DNA of 64,000 bases, from the NCBI RefSeq assembly GCF_003594915.1, contig NZ_QZCS01000011.1:62001-126000 (forward strand), read 5' to 3'. Shown here in pieces: positions 1 to 9,540 of this stretch. The position numbers and the translations under genes were made by a program. The notes beneath the pieces are model-generated. The model saw only the letters and a list, made by a program, of their open reading frames with translations. It did no database searches and was not told where the DNA came from. This stretch comes from Enterobacter chuandaensis (lineage in GTDB: Bacteria; Pseudomonadota; Gammaproteobacteria; Enterobacterales; Enterobacteriaceae). Numbering within the stretch: the first letter of the stretch is position 1; every line of letters begins with the position of its first letter.

Positions 1-340
1 CCCGAAATTTATCGTTCACGGCACCAGAGGCTCGTTCATTAAGTATGGCATTGACCAGCAGGAGACCAGCCTGAAGGCCAACATCATGCCGGGCGAACCG
101 GGCTTTGCGGCGGATGATTCCGTGGGCGTGCTGGAGTATGTGAACGATGAGGGTGTGACGGTCAAAGAAGAGCTGAAACCGGAAACCGGCGACTATGGTC
201 GCGTCTACGATGCGCTGTATGAAACCCTCACCAGCGGCGCACCGAATTACGTCAAGGAATCTGACGTTCTGACCAACCTTGAAATCCTTGAGCGGGCCTT
301 TGAGCAGGCTTCTCCTGCCACGGTAACCCTAGCGAAATAA
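1..340 (+). CDS. yhhX: Gfo/Idh/MocA-family oxidoreductase YhhX, C-terminal part (5' end outside window)
   Basis: This is the last part of an NAD(P)-dependent oxidoreductase; the reading frame is already open at base 2 and runs to the TAA at 338-340, so the N-terminal Rossmann domain lies outside the window. The visible 112 residues contain the stretch HGTRGSFIKYG typical of the C-terminal alpha/beta domain of this family, and match my memory of E. coli YhhX closely. The substrate of YhhX is not established. Its neighbours yhhW and gntRKU follow in the same order as in E. coli, which supports the assignment. Confidence 0.88.
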   Translation, partial: PKFIVHGTRGSFIKYGIDQQETSLKANIMPGEPGFAADDSVGVLEYVNDEGVTVKEELKPETGDYGRVYDALYETLTSGAPNYVKESDVLTNLEILERAFEQASPATVTLAK

Positions 341-463
341 GCAAAAACGGCTCCTCTGCACTTATTCATAATTTTTGAACAGAGGAGTCAATTTTCACCC
401 TCTATGATCCCCGACCGTTTGCGTCCACACTTACTCCATCGAAACGAACTGAGGGTGAAAACA

Positions 464-1159
464 ATGATCTACTTACGCAAAGCAAACGAACGTGGTCACG
501 CAAATCATGGCTGGCTGGACTCATGGCATTCATTCTCGTTTGCCGACTACTACGACCCGAACTTCATGGGCTTCTCCGCACTGCGCGTGATTAACGACGA
601 CGTGATTGATGCAGGCCAGGGCTTCGGTACTCACCCGCACAAAGACATGGAAATCCTGACCTATGTGCTGGAAGGGGCGGTTGAGCACCAGGACAGCATG
701 GGCAACAAAGAGCAGGTTCCGGCGGGCGAGTTTCAGATTATGAGCGCGGGTACCGGGGTGCGCCACTCCGAGTACAACCCGAGCAAAACGGAAAAACTGC
801 ACCTGTATCAAATCTGGATCATTCCAGAAGAGACCGGCATCACGCCGCGCTACGAACAGCGCCGCTTCGACGCGAAACAGGGCAAACAGCTGGTGCTCTC
901 CCCGGATGCGCGTGAAGGTTCCCTGAAGGTGCATCAGGATATGGAGCTGTACCGCTGGGCGCTGGCAAAAGACGAACAGTCTGTGCACCAGATTGCCGCC
1001 AACCGCCGCGTCTGGATCCAGGTGGTAAAAGGTGAAGTGTCCATTAACGGCACCAAAGCCACTACCGCCGATGGTCTGGCAATCTGGGATGAGCAGGCGC
1101 TCTCCGTGCATGCCGACAGCGAAAGTGAAATCCTGCTGTTTGACCTGCCTCCGGTCTAA
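464..1159 (+). CDS. yhhW: Pirin-family quercetin 2,3-dioxygenase YhhW
   Basis: A 231-residue bicupin protein of the pirin family; the E. coli homologue YhhW cleaves quercetin in vitro, and its physiological substrate is unknown. The metal-binding cupin motif is visible as THPHKDMEILTYVLEG near residues 57-72, followed by a conserved RHSEYNP. I chose the ATG at 464 because it has a GAGGG ribosome binding site just upstream and gives the family's usual N-terminus MIYLRKANERG; an in-frame ATG at 404 would add 20 residues without family support. A hairpin at 1167-1198 follows the stop. Confidence 0.93.
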   Translation: MIYLRKANERGHANHGWLDSWHSFSFADYYDPNFMGFSALRVINDDVIDAGQGFGTHPHKDMEILTYVLEGAVEHQDSMGNKEQVPAGEFQIMSAGTGVRHSEYNPSKTEKLHLYQIWIIPEETGITPRYEQRRFDAKQGKQLVLSPDAREGSLKVHQDMELYRWALAKDEQSVHQIAANRRVWIQVVKGEVSINGTKATTADGLAIWDEQALSVHADSESEILLFDLPPV

Positions 1160-1166
1160 ATAATTT

Positions 1167-1198
1167 CTCAACCTTCCCTTTAAACGGGGAAGGTTGAG
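1167..1198 (+). terminator. Hairpin after yhhW
   Basis: A 12-bp perfect stem, CTCAACCTTCCC pairing with GGGAAGGTTGAG, lies 8 bases after the yhhW stop. The following T-run is weak, so it may be a leaky terminator before gntR. Confidence 0.55.
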
Positions 1199-1250
1199 CT
1201 TTGTCCGTGATAAACTGAGCAAATCTCTCACTTCAAGATTTCTCAGGACG

Positions 1251-2246
1251 ATGAAAAAGAAACGCCCCGTACTTCAGGATGTCGCCGATCGCGTCGGTGT
1301 GACCAAAATGACGGTCAGCCGCTTTTTACGTAACCCGGAGCAGGTTTCCGTGGCGTTGCGTGGCAAGATTGCTGCCGCTCTTGATGAACTGGGTTATATC
1401 CCTAACCGCGCACCCGATATTCTCTCCAATGCGACCAGCCGTGCGGTAGGTGTCCTGCTTCCTTCCCTGACCAACCAGGTTTTCGCCGAAGTTCTGCGCG
1501 GCATTGAAAGCGTCACCGATGCTTTTGGCTACCAGACCATGCTTGCCCACTATGGGTACAAGCCGGAACTGGAAGAAGAACGTCTTGAATCGATGCTTTC
1601 CTGGAACATCGACGGCCTGATTTTAACCGAACGTACCCACACTGCCCGCACGCTCAAAATGATTGAAGTCGCCGGTATCCCGGTGGTGGAGCTCATGGAC
1701 AGCCAGTCGCCATGCCTCGATATCGCCGTTGGGTTCGATAACTTTGAAGCGGCTCGTCAGATGACGGCGGCCATCATTGCCCGCGGTCATCGTCATATTG
1801 CTTATCTGGGTGCGCGTCTTGATGAACGTACTATCATCAAACAGAAGGGATACGAGCAGGCGATGCTCGACGCGAACTTAACCCCGTACAGCGTGATGGT
1901 GGAGCAGTCCTCATCTTACACCTCGGGTATTGAGCTGATGCGTCAGGCACGACGCGAGTATCCGCAACTGGACGGTATTTTCTGTACCAACGATGACCTT
2001 GCGGTCGGTGCAGCGTTCGAATGCCAGCGTCTGGGGTTGAAGATCCCTGAGGATATGGCAATTGCTGGCTTCCACGGCCACGATATTGGTCAGGTGATGG
2101 AACCGCGTCTGGCGAGCGTTCTGACACCGCGTGAGCGTATGGGTCGCATTGGCGCAGAACGCCTGCTGGCGCGTATTCGTGGCGAAGCGGTTACCCCTAA
2201 AATGTTAGATTTAGGTTTCACCTTGTCACCGGGTGGATCTATTTGA
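1251..2246 (+). CDS. gntR: Gluconate operon repressor GntR (LacI family)
   Basis: A 331-residue LacI/GalR-family repressor that in E. coli silences gntKU, gntT and edd-eda until gluconate binds. The N-terminal helix-turn-helix reads LQDVADRVGVTKMTVSRFLR, followed by the hinge and a periplasmic-binding-protein-like effector domain ending at LSPGGSI, all as in E. coli. The ATG at 1251 follows a TCAGGACG ribosome binding site and gives the family start MKKKRPVLQDV; an upstream in-frame start at 1194 lies inside the yhhW terminator and is unlikely. Two candidate operators for this protein lie before gntK. Confidence 0.96.
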   Translation: MKKKRPVLQDVADRVGVTKMTVSRFLRNPEQVSVALRGKIAAALDELGYIPNRAPDILSNATSRAVGVLLPSLTNQVFAEVLRGIESVTDAFGYQTMLAHYGYKPELEEERLESMLSWNIDGLILTERTHTARTLKMIEVAGIPVVELMDSQSPCLDIAVGFDNFEAARQMTAAIIARGHRHIAYLGARLDERTIIKQKGYEQAMLDANLTPYSVMVEQSSSYTSGIELMRQARREYPQLDGIFCTNDDLAVGAAFECQRLGLKIPEDMAIAGFHGHDIGQVMEPRLASVLTPRERMGRIGAERLLARIRGEAVTPKMLDLGFTLSPGGSI

Positions 2247-2255
2247 GCTGACAAG

Positions 2256-2271
2256 TTTGAAGTAGGTCACA
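2256..2271 (+). promoter_or_regulatory. Candidate CRP site upstream of gntK
   Basis: TTTGAAGTAGGTCACA matches the CRP pattern TGTGA-N6-TCACA at nine of ten defined positions. Catabolite control of gntKU is known in E. coli, so a CRP site about 100 bp before gntK is expected. Occupancy is inferred only. Confidence 0.5.
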
Positions 2272-2326
2272 CTTATTCACTTCGCGCACGTTTGGATATT
2301 GCTTCTCTTTTGCCCCGGCAGGACAA

Positions 2327-2353
2327 TGTTACCGATAACTGTTACCCGTAACA
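2327..2353 (+). promoter_or_regulatory. Two tandem GntR operators before gntK
   Basis: Two abutting palindromes, TGTTACCGATAACT (2327-2340) and TGTTACCCGTAACA (2340-2353), match the known GntR operator core TGTTACC-N-GTAACA. They end 19 bases before the gntK start codon, so GntR bound here would block the promoter or early elongation. Confidence 0.8.
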
Positions 2354-2372
2354 ATTGACTGAGGGACACCCT

Positions 2373-2900
2373 TTGAGCACGACTAATCACGATCACCACG
2401 TTTACGTCCTGATGGGCGTGTCCGGTAGCGGTAAATCTGCCGTGGCGAGCGAAGTGGCGCATCAACTTCAGGCTGCGTTTCTTGATGGTGACTTCCTCCA
2501 TCCCCGCAGCAACATTATGAAAATGGCCTCCGGCGAACCGCTGAACGACGACGACCGCAAACCGTGGTTGCAGGCGCTGAACGATGCCGCCTTTGCGATG
2601 CAGCGTACCAACAAAGTTTCCCTGATTGTTTGCTCCGCGCTGAAAAAAACCTACCGCGATCTGCTGCGCGACGGCAACCCAAACCTCTCCTTCATCTACC
2701 TGAAGGGCGATTTCGAAGTGATTGAAAGCCGTCTGAAGGCGCGCAAAGGTCACTTCTTCAAAACCCAGATGCTGGTCACGCAGTTCGACGCGCTGCAGGA
2801 GCCGGGTGAAGACGAAAAAGACGTCTTAGTGGTTGATATCGATCAGTCACTGGAGGGTGTTGTAGCCAGCACCATCGAGGTCATTAATAAAAGGCAGTAA
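2373..2900 (+). CDS. gntK: Gluconokinase GntK
   Basis: A 175-residue cytoplasmic kinase that phosphorylates gluconate to 6-phosphogluconate, feeding the Entner-Doudoroff and pentose phosphate routes. The P-loop is GVSGSGKS near residue 16, followed by the family segments DGDFLHP and LNDDDRKPWL. The start is the TTG at 2373, 7 bases after a GAGGG ribosome binding site, giving the same length and N-terminus as E. coli GntK. It is 3 bases from gntU, so the two form the gntKU operon controlled by the GntR operators just upstream. Confidence 0.96.
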   Translation: MSTTNHDHHVYVLMGVSGSGKSAVASEVAHQLQAAFLDGDFLHPRSNIMKMASGEPLNDDDRKPWLQALNDAAFAMQRTNKVSLIVCSALKKTYRDLLRDGNPNLSFIYLKGDFEVIESRLKARKGHFFKTQMLVTQFDALQEPGEDEKDVLVVDIDQSLEGVVASTIEVINKRQ

Positions 2901-2903
2901 GTT

Positions 2904-4244
2904 TTGAGTACATTAACGCTAGTGTTGACAGCAGTGGGTTCGGTTTTGCTGCTGCTGTTTTTAGTGATGAAGGCGCGTATGCACGCCTTCGTTGCTTTGA
3001 TGGTGGTTTCTATTGGTGCAGGTCTCTTTTCCGGTATGCCGCTCGACAAGATCGCCGCGACGATGGAAAAAGGGATGGGAGGCACGCTGGGCTTCCTGGC
3101 GATTGTGGTCGCGCTGGGCGCGATGTTTGGCAAGATCCTGCATGAGACGGGCGCGGTCGACCAGATTGCCGTCAAGATGCTCAAATCCTTCGGTCACAGC
3201 CGCGCGCACTACGCGATTGGCCTGGCCGGTCTGATTTGCGCGCTGCCGCTGTTCTTCGAAGTGGCGGTGGTGCTGCTCATCAGCGTCGCGTTCTCTATGG
3301 CGCGCCATACCGGCACTAACCTCGTGAAGCTGGTTATTCCACTGTTTGCGGGCGTGGCGGCGGCGGCAGCGTTTCTGCTGCCTGGACCTGCGCCGATGCT
3401 GCTGGCCTCACAGATGCACGCCGATTTTGGCTGGATGATCCTGATTGGCCTGTGCGCTGCGATCCCGGGAATGATTATCGCCGGTCCGCTGTGGGGCAAC
3501 TTCATCAGCCGTTACGTTGAGCTGCACATTCCTGACGACATCACCGAGCCGCACCTTGGCGAAGGCAAAATGCCGTCCTTCGGCTTTAGCCTGTCGCTGA
3601 TCCTGCTGCCGCTGGTGCTGGTGGGCCTGAAAACCATCGCCGCGCGCTTTGTGCCGGTCGGTTCTACCGCGTACGAATGGTTTGAGTTTATCGGCCATCC
3701 GTTCACGGCGATTCTGGTGGCGTGTCTGGTGGCGATTTACGGCCTGGCGATGCGCCAGGGTATGCCGAAAGACCGCGTGATGGAGATCTGCGGTGCGGCG
3801 CTGCAGCCTGCGGGGATTATCCTGCTGGTGATCGGTGCCGGTGGCGTGTTCAAGCAGGTGCTGGTGGATTCCGGCGTGGGCCCGGCTCTGGGTGAAGCGC
3901 TGACCGGGATGGGCCTGCCGATTGCGGTAACCTGCTTCGTGCTGGCTGCGGCGGTGCGTATCATTCAGGGTTCCGCGACCGTCGCGTGCTTAACCGCCGT
4001 GGGTCTGGTGATGCCGGTGATTGAACAGCTCAACTACTCTGGTGCGCAGATGGCCGCGCTGTCTATCTGTATCGCGGGCGGTTCGATTGTCGTCTCGCAC
4101 GTTAACGATGCTGGCTTCTGGCTGTTCGGTAAGTTTACCGGCGCGACCGAAGCGCAAACCCTGAAAACCTGGACGCTGATGGAAACCATCCTCGGCACGA
4201 CGGGTGCGATTGTCGGGATGATTGCCTTTACGCTTCTGAGCTGA
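2904..4244 (+). CDS. gntU: Low-affinity gluconate transporter GntU
   Basis: A 446-residue inner-membrane permease of the Gnt (GntP) family with about twelve hydrophobic helices; it takes up gluconate with low affinity. Characteristic family stretches are GAMFGKILHETGA, LPLFFEVA and the C-terminal IVVSHVNDAGFWL. Translation probably starts at the TTG at 2904, 3 bases after the gntK stop, suggesting translational coupling; the same TTG-type start gives exact length agreement with E. coli GntU. It converges on plsB, which is not its neighbour in E. coli. Confidence 0.95.
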   Translation: MSTLTLVLTAVGSVLLLLFLVMKARMHAFVALMVVSIGAGLFSGMPLDKIAATMEKGMGGTLGFLAIVVALGAMFGKILHETGAVDQIAVKMLKSFGHSRAHYAIGLAGLICALPLFFEVAVVLLISVAFSMARHTGTNLVKLVIPLFAGVAAAAAFLLPGPAPMLLASQMHADFGWMILIGLCAAIPGMIIAGPLWGNFISRYVELHIPDDITEPHLGEGKMPSFGFSLSLILLPLVLVGLKTIAARFVPVGSTAYEWFEFIGHPFTAILVACLVAIYGLAMRQGMPKDRVMEICGAALQPAGIILLVIGAGGVFKQVLVDSGVGPALGEALTGMGLPIAVTCFVLAAAVRIIQGSATVACLTAVGLVMPVIEQLNYSGAQMAALSICIAGGSIVVSHVNDAGFWLFGKFTGATEAQTLKTWTLMETILGTTGAIVGMIAFTLLS

Positions 4245-4272
4245 ATACGGTGATTTAATAAGGCTCAAAAAT

Positions 4273-4305
4273 AAGGCCCGGTAGCGTTAGCGCTTACCGG
4301 GCCTT
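4273..4305 (+). terminator. REP-like hairpin after gntU, probable terminator
   Basis: AAGGCCCGGTAGCG pairs with CGCTTACCGGGCCTT, followed by TTTCTG. It carries the REP-style CCGGTAGCG core and lies between the convergent genes gntU and plsB. Confidence 0.6.
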
Positions 4306-4325
4306 TCTGTTATGCAGAACGTCAG

Positions 4326-4352
4326 GCCGGGCAAGGTGAAACACCACCCGGC
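4326..4352. repeat. REP element between gntU and plsB
   Basis: GCCGGGCAAGGTG followed by CACCACCCGGC forms the imperfect palindrome typical of enterobacterial REP sequences; T5 follows on the plus strand. It may terminate or stabilise transcripts from either side. Confidence 0.7.
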
Positions 4353-4361
4353 TTTTTCACA

Positions 4362-6782
4362 TCACTCGCCCTGCGTCGCGCTCTCAATCGTCAAACGCAC
4401 GTCCGACGTAATCAGCTCAGCCAGCATCTGGTAAACCTTCAGCGTCTCTTCCGGCTCGGCATCGCCCGTATCGCTGATGAAGCCTTCGTCACGCAGCGTC
4501 AGCACCAGCGAGCTAAAGACCGCCTTGTCGAAGAATTCCGGGGCGTTAATGCCGTGCAGAACGGACAAGCGCTGTGCCAGCGTCCGGCTCTCTTTCTCCA
4601 GCGTACCGCGGTTGATAGACGGGTTCGCGCTCAGCAGCCAGAACGTAATGGCGTAGCGCTGCAGCGTTTCGCGCGCACCGGCCGCCAGCAGTTGGAGGGT
4701 GCGGGAGCGTGACGGATTGATGTGCAGCTCGTCGTTCGCAACGGTGATCAGCCCCTGACGGCGCAGTTCTTCCGTCAGTTTTTCCAGCTCAACGGCCAGC
4801 TCTTCCTTGCTCCAGCGCAGGAACAGCTCCGCTTTCAGCATCGGGTAGAGCGTCTCAACGTGACGCAACAGTTCCTGACGTGAAATGCGGCGATGCTGGG
4901 TGATAATGGCCGCCATGAGCGACGGCAGCATTAGCATATGGGCGATGTTGTTGCGATAGTACGTCATCAGCACCGCCTGCTCGCGCGGCAAAATGATGAT
5001 GTCGCCGATCGTGTCCTTCTCGACTTCAAACTTATTCATCTGCAACGCGTGATCGATAAGCTCGCTGGCGGTAGCAGAAGGCGCTGTCGAATCAACCGAG
5101 TACGGTACGTTGCGCATCATGTCCAGATAGCAGTCCAGCTGCTCCGTGAGCTGTTCACGGGTCAGGGAACGCTGACGGGAAGCCAGCAGCGCCGTACAGC
5201 ACAGGTTCATGGCATTGGCCGCACCGGCGTTGTTAATGCGCACCATCAGCTCGGACGCGATACCGTTCACCGTTGGCGTCAGCCAGGCCGGACGAACCGC
5301 TTCGATAGGATCGATAGACTCGCGCCAATCCGGAACATGATGGTTCAGATACGTCATCAGCGGCATCGGCTCGCCAAAGTTTACGTAGCCCTGACCCAGG
5401 TTGCGTAACTTGCTCAGGCCGCGCAGCATCTGCGGCAGGCTCTCTTTTTCTTTGGTCGCACCACGCAGCTCTTTCGCGTAGGTGCCCACTTCCATTACGT
5501 GCTCATAGCCAATATAGATCGGCACAAGCGTAATCGGACGCGTACCGCCGCGCAGCATCGCCTGGATGGTCATCGACAGCGTGCCGGTCTTCGGATCGAG
5601 CAGACGACCGGTACGGGAACGTCCCCCTTCCACGAAGTACTCTACGGAATAACCGCGGCTGAACAGCTCGCCCAGATACTCGCGGAACACGGTGGAGTAG
5701 AGCTTGTTGCCCTTAAAGGTACGACGAATAAAGAACGCACCCAGGCGGCGGAAGATCGGGCCTGCTGGCCAGAAGTTCAGGTTAATACCGGCAGCGATAT
5801 GTGGCGGTACCAGCCCCTGGTGATAGAGCACGTAGGAGAGAAGCAGGTAGTCCATGTGGCTGCGGTGGCAGGGGACATAGACAATCTCATGGCCATCGTG
5901 CGCCAGCTGACGTACACGCTCAGCATTATGCACGTTGATGCCCTGATACAGACGGTTCCAGGTAAAGCCGAGAATACGATCGGAAAGACGAATCATCTCG
6001 TAAGAGAAGTTCGCTGCGATCTCTTCCATCAGCGCAATGGCGTTCTGCTGGGCTTTCTCATGCGAAATTTTCTTGCTGCGCGCTTCGTCTTCAACGGCGC
6101 GGGCGATCGCTTTGGAGGCCAGCAGCTTGTTGAACAGATCCTGACGCGCAGGGAGACGTGGCCCTACGGCCGCCAGGCGCTGACGGGCGAAGTGCATACG
6201 CGCCACGCGCGCCAGTTTTTGCGCGATGATCTTATCGGTGCCGTGCTCGTCCGCCATTCGGCGAAGGGAGACGGAAGGGGAGAAGCGCACAAAGCTGTCG
6301 CGTCCCAGCCAGGAGACCGCGAAGAACTTCTGGATGCCGTTAAGCATGCGCAGCGGCGGGTTCTCTTCGCCTTTTTCGCGGCCCGGACGGCGGCCAAACA
6401 TCACCGATACCGGCACCATCTGCACATCCAGGTCAGGATTGCTGCGGTGCAGATCGAGATAGTCGTGGAACAGCTTGATGGACTCTTCTTTCGGTGTGTA
6501 ATAGGTAAACACGCGCGGCCCGCCATGAATGAACACGTAGCGCGGCAGCAAAGTGCCGTCAACTTCCAGCGGTTCAAGCGGGTCGGGTAAATCATGCGCC
6601 AGACACTGGGCGCGAAGTGTCAGCAGGTCTGCCTTCGAGTTATAAGGCAAAACATACATAATAGGGCGCGACGTATCGAGCCCCAGTTCCAGCGCGGGTT
6701 CTGCTGGGATAGACTTGCTTTTTACCAGTATGCTTAATGGTAAATTAAGTAATTTGTAGTAAATTCGTGGCCAGCCGGACAT
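4362..6782 (-). CDS. plsB: Glycerol-3-phosphate acyltransferase PlsB
   Basis: An 806-residue inner-membrane-associated enzyme that transfers an acyl chain from acyl-ACP or acyl-CoA to sn-glycerol-3-phosphate, the first step of phospholipid synthesis. The acyltransferase block I is [10 protein letters not shown] (His-x4-Asp, around residue 306), with later blocks [11 protein letters not shown] and [11 protein letters not shown], all as in the E. coli enzyme. I chose the ATG ending at 6782 ([10 protein letters not shown]), the family start; an in-frame ATG 63 bases upstream is not conserved. It is divergent from dgkA as in E. coli, but its downstream neighbour is gntU instead of ubiA. Confidence 0.97.
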   Translation of the reverse strand: MSGWPRIYYKLLNLPLSILVKSKSIPAEPALELGLDTSRPIMYVLPYNSKADLLTLRAQCLAHDLPDPLEPLEVDGTLLPRYVFIHGGPRVFTYYTPKEESIKLFHDYLDLHRSNPDLDVQMVPVSVMFGRRPGREKGEENPPLRMLNGIQKFFAVSWLGRDSFVRFSPSVSLRRMADEHGTDKIIAQKLARVARMHFARQRLAAVGPRLPARQDLFNKLLASKAIARAVEDEARSKKISHEKAQQNAIALMEEIAANFSYEMIRLSDRILGFTWNRLYQGINVHNAERVRQLAHDGHEIVYVPCHRSHMDYLLLSYVLYHQGLVPPHIAAGINLNFWPAGPIFRRLGAFFIRRTFKGNKLYSTVFREYLGELFSRGYSVEYFVEGGRSRTGRLLDPKTGTLSMTIQAMLRGGTRPITLVPIYIGYEHVMEVGTYAKELRGATKEKESLPQMLRGLSKLRNLGQGYVNFGEPMPLMTYLNHHVPDWRESIDPIEAVRPAWLTPTVNGIASELMVRINNAGAANAMNLCCTALLASRQRSLTREQLTEQLDCYLDMMRNVPYSVDSTAPSATASELIDHALQMNKFEVEKDTIGDIIILPREQAVLMTYYRNNIAHMLMLPSLMAAIITQHRRISRQELLRHVETLYPMLKAELFLRWSKEELAVELEKLTEELRRQGLITVANDELHINPSRSRTLQLLAAGARETLQRYAITFWLLSANPSINRGTLEKESRTLAQRLSVLHGINAPEFFDKAVFSSLVLTLRDEGFISDTGDAEPEETLKVYQMLAELITSDVRLTIESATQGE

Positions 6783-6936
6783 AAACGATGTAAAGCCTCT
6801 GGTTAATAATGCAATTGCGGCGCAAGGATAACAGAAAGCGCGCAAAATTTCTGTTGTTACCCGTCATACTTCAGGCGGCAGCGCAACGCGCTACGCCTTC
6901 TGTTACTGACGCTCTTTTTTAAAAAAGGTTCTTTTA

Positions 6937-7305
6937 ATGGCCAATAATACCACTGGGTTAACGCGTATCATCAAAGCTGCCGGTTATTCATGGAAAGGTT
7001 TCCGTGCCGCCTGGGTTAATGAAGCCGCTTTTCGCCAGGAAGGTGTCGCCGCTATCGTCGCGGTTATCATCGCCTGTTTCCTTGATGTAGATGCCATTAC
7101 CCGCGTGCTTCTCATCGGTTCCGTACTTCTGGTGATGATAGTGGAAATTCTCAATAGCGCTATTGAGGCCGTGGTCGACCGGATCGGCTCTGATTTCCAC
7201 GAGCTTTCTGGCCGCGCGAAAGATATGGGCTCCGCCGCTGTCCTGCTGGCGATTATCACCGCAGCCATTACCTGGGTCACGCTGCTTTGGTCACATTTCC
7301 GATGA
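6937..7305 (+). CDS. dgkA: Diacylglycerol kinase DgkA
   Basis: A 122-residue trimeric inner-membrane enzyme that phosphorylates diacylglycerol to phosphatidic acid, recycling lipid made during osmoregulated glucan and lipid A modification. Three membrane helices are visible, and the active-site stretch VEILNSAIEAVVDR is intact. An SD-like AAGG lies before the ATG. It is divergent from plsB and precedes lexA, the standard enterobacterial arrangement. Confidence 0.97.
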   Translation: MANNTTGLTRIIKAAGYSWKGFRAAWVNEAAFRQEGVAAIVAVIIACFLDVDAITRVLLIGSVLLVMIVEILNSAIEAVVDRIGSDFHELSGRAKDMGSAAVLLAIITAAITWVTLLWSHFR

Positions 7306-7368
7306 GCCTCGAGGAATAATTAAGTCCCTGGTTTTTTGTGCAGTTTTTGGTTCCAAAATCGCCTTTGA

Positions 7369-7405
7369 CTGTATATACTCACAGCATAACTGTATATACA
7401 CCCAG
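7369..7405 (+). promoter_or_regulatory. Two LexA boxes of the lexA promoter
   Basis: CTGTATATACTCACAG (7369-7384) and CTGTATATACACCCAG (7390-7405) both fit the SOS consensus CTGT-N8-ACAG, the second with one mismatch (CCAG). The second box ends 8 bases before the lexA ATG. A tandem pair with 5 bases between the boxes is the known autoregulatory layout of lexA. Confidence 0.95.
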
Positions 7406-7413
7406 GGGGCGGA

Positions 7414-8022
7414 ATGAAAGCATTAACGACCAGGCAGCAAGAGGTGTTTGATCTCATTCGGGATCATATCGGCCAGACGGGTATGCCACCCACGCGTGCG
7501 GAAATCGCGCAGCGTCTGGGCTTCCGTTCTCCGAATGCTGCCGAGGAACACCTGAAAGCGCTGGCGCGTAAGGGTGTGATTGAGATTGTGTCAGGCGCGT
7601 CGCGTGGTATTCGCCTGCTGGTGGAAGAAGAGACGGGCATTCCGCTGATAGGCCGCGTTGCTGCAGGTGAACCGCTGCTGGCACAACAGCATATTGAAGG
7701 TCACTACCAGGTCGATCCTGGCATGTTCAAACCGAGCGCTGATTTCCTGCTGCGCGTCAGCGGGATGTCCATGAAAGACATCGGTATCCTGGACGGCGAT
7801 CTGCTGGCCGTTCACAAAACGCAGGATGTACGTAACGGCCAGGTGGTGGTCGCGCGTATTGATGACGAAGTGACCGTTAAGCGTTTGAAAAAACAGGGTA
7901 ACACCGTTCAGCTGCTGCCCGAAAACAGCGAATTCACTCCGATTGTGGTCGATCTCCGCGAACAGAGCTTCTCTATTGAAGGTTTGGCTGTTGGCGTGAT
8001 TCGTAACGGCGAATGGCTGTAA
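7414..8022 (+). CDS. lexA: SOS repressor LexA
   Basis: A 202-residue repressor of the SOS regulon. The winged helix-turn-helix occupies about residues 1-70 ([20 protein letters not shown]). The Ala84-Gly85 self-cleavage bond lies in [10 protein letters not shown], and the catalytic Ser119 (VSGMSMKD) and Lys156 (EVTVKRL) are present, so RecA-stimulated autocleavage should work. Two LexA boxes precede it, and dinF follows 63 bases later, with a small hairpin between that may tune read-through. Confidence 0.98.
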   Translation: MKALTTRQQEVFDLIRDHIGQTGMPPTRAEIAQRLGFRSPNAAEEHLKALARKGVIEIVSGASRGIRLLVEEETGIPLIGRVAAGEPLLAQQHIEGHYQVDPGMFKPSADFLLRVSGMSMKDIGILDGDLLAVHKTQDVRNGQVVVARIDDEVTVKRLKKQGNTVQLLPENSEFTPIVVDLREQSFSIEGLAVGVIRNGEWL

Positions 8023-8033
8023 TCTCTTCCTGA

Positions 8034-8058
8034 CAGGCTACGCTTCCGCTGTAGCCTG
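8034..8058 (+). terminator. Hairpin between lexA and dinF, possible attenuator
   Basis: CAGGCTAC pairs with GTAGCCTG across a 9-base loop, 12 bases after the lexA stop and 27 bases before the dinF ATG. The downstream sequence CTTCATTT is only mildly T-rich, so partial read-through into dinF is likely. Confidence 0.4.
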
Positions 8059-8085
8059 CTTCATTTACCCTTGCCGGTATCTCTC

Positions 8086-9423
8086 ATGTTACTGCTGACG
8101 GCATCTGATAAGGCATTGTGGCGTCTTGCCCTGCCGATGATTTTTTCCAATATCACCGTGCCCTTGCTGGGTCTGGTCGACACGGCCGTTATTGGCCATC
8201 TCGATTCCCCTGTTTATCTTGGCGGCGTGGCGATTGGCGCAACCGCAACCAGCTTCCTGTTTATGCTGCTGCTCTTTTTGCGGATGAGCACTACCGGGCT
8301 CACGGCACAGGCGTATGGTGCAAAAGACCCGTTACGTCTGGCGCGCGCGCTGGTGCAGCCGCTGATCCTGGCGCTTGGCGCGGGGGCGCTCATTGTTTTA
8401 CTGCGCACGCCCCTGATAGACCTTGCGCTCCATGTTGTTGGCGGCAGCGAGGCGGTACTGGAGCAGGCGCGTCGCTTCCTGGAAATCCGCTGGCTCAGCG
8501 CGCCTGCCTCGCTGGCGAATCTCGTTCTGCTGGGGTGGCTACTGGGCGTGCAGTACGCCCGTGCGCCCGTAATTTTACTGGTCGTGGGAAACCTGCTTAA
8601 CATTGCGCTCGATCTCTGGCTGGTGATAGGCCTGCATATGGACGTGCGCGGGGCGGCACTGGCGACGGCAATTGCCGAATACGGAACCTTATTCATTGGG
8701 CTGTGGATGGTCTGGCGCGTACTGGTCCTGCGCGGGATATCCCTCGTAATGCTGAAAACCGCATGGCGCGGCAATATCCGTAAACTGCTGGCGCTCAACC
8801 GTGACATCATGCTGCGCTCGCTTCTGCTACAGCTCTGTTTTGGCGCGTTGACGGTTTTTGGTGCCCGCCTTGGGCCTGAGATTGTCGCGGTGAATGCGGT
8901 CCTGATGACATTGCTGACGTTTACCGCCTACGCGCTGGACGGTTTCGCCTACGCCGTTGAGGCGCATTCAGGGCAGGCGTACGGTGCGCGTGAAAGTGGC
9001 CAGCTTCGTGAAGTATGGCGCGCGGCATGCCGTCAGTCGGGCCTGGTCGCGCTGGCATTCGCACTGATTTACGCCTGCTTTGGTCGCGACATTATTGCAT
9101 TACTCACTTCGATCCCGTCTTTACGCGGACTTGCGGGCCACTACATCGTCTGGCAGGTGATCTTGCCGGTGGTAGGTGTCTGGTGTTATCTGCTGGACGG
9201 CATGTTTATCGGTGCGACGCGCGGGGCGGAAATGCGTAACAGTATGGCGGTCGCGGCGGCGGGGTTTGGTCTGACGCTGCTGACGCTTCCCTGGCTGGGT
9301 AATCACGGTTTGTGGCTGGCGCTTGCGGTCTTTCTCTCCCTGCGCGGCCTGTCGCTTGCGTTTATCTGGCACCGTCACTGGCAAAATAATACCTGGCTTC
9401 CTTCCCGTCACGATATATCGTGA
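8086..9423 (+). CDS. dinF: MATE-family efflux protein DinF
   Basis: A 445-residue inner-membrane protein with twelve predicted helices of the MATE (multidrug and toxic compound extrusion) superfamily, damage-inducible through read-through from lexA. The N-terminus has the family pattern LALPMIFSNITVPLLGLVD, and the repeat half begins near LALNRDIMLRS. I prefer the ATG at 8086 over a TTG at 8071. The substrate in E. coli is unsettled; protection against oxidative stress and bile salts has been reported. Its stop overlaps the hairpin at 9405-9426. Confidence 0.94.
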   Translation: MLLLTASDKALWRLALPMIFSNITVPLLGLVDTAVIGHLDSPVYLGGVAIGATATSFLFMLLLFLRMSTTGLTAQAYGAKDPLRLARALVQPLILALGAGALIVLLRTPLIDLALHVVGGSEAVLEQARRFLEIRWLSAPASLANLVLLGWLLGVQYARAPVILLVVGNLLNIALDLWLVIGLHMDVRGAALATAIAEYGTLFIGLWMVWRVLVLRGISLVMLKTAWRGNIRKLLALNRDIMLRSLLLQLCFGALTVFGARLGPEIVAVNAVLMTLLTFTAYALDGFAYAVEAHSGQAYGARESGQLREVWRAACRQSGLVALAFALIYACFGRDIIALLTSIPSLRGLAGHYIVWQVILPVVGVWCYLLDGMFIGATRGAEMRNSMAVAAAGFGLTLLTLPWLGNHGLWLALAVFLSLRGLSLAFIWHRHWQNNTWLPSRHDIS

Positions 9424-9426
9424 CGG
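9405..9426 (+). terminator. Perfect palindrome at the dinF stop
   Basis: CCGTCACGAT-AT-ATCGTGACGG is a perfect inverted repeat that includes the dinF stop codon. Only a short TTAAAG follows, so termination is plausible but not certain. Confidence 0.45.
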
Positions 9427-9540
9427 TTAAAGATTCCGAATATGAAATCAACTGCCGAATCCTTAACTACAATAATTATCACGTCCAGCAGAAAAGAACG
9501 TAACGGACGTTACGACCCGACGCTTAACTAAGAGGACACG

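Noticed and set aside
5499-6590. 363-codon plus-strand open frame opposite plsB
   Set aside because: Shadow frame; no ribosome binding site or recognisable motif, and plsB is intact on the other strand.
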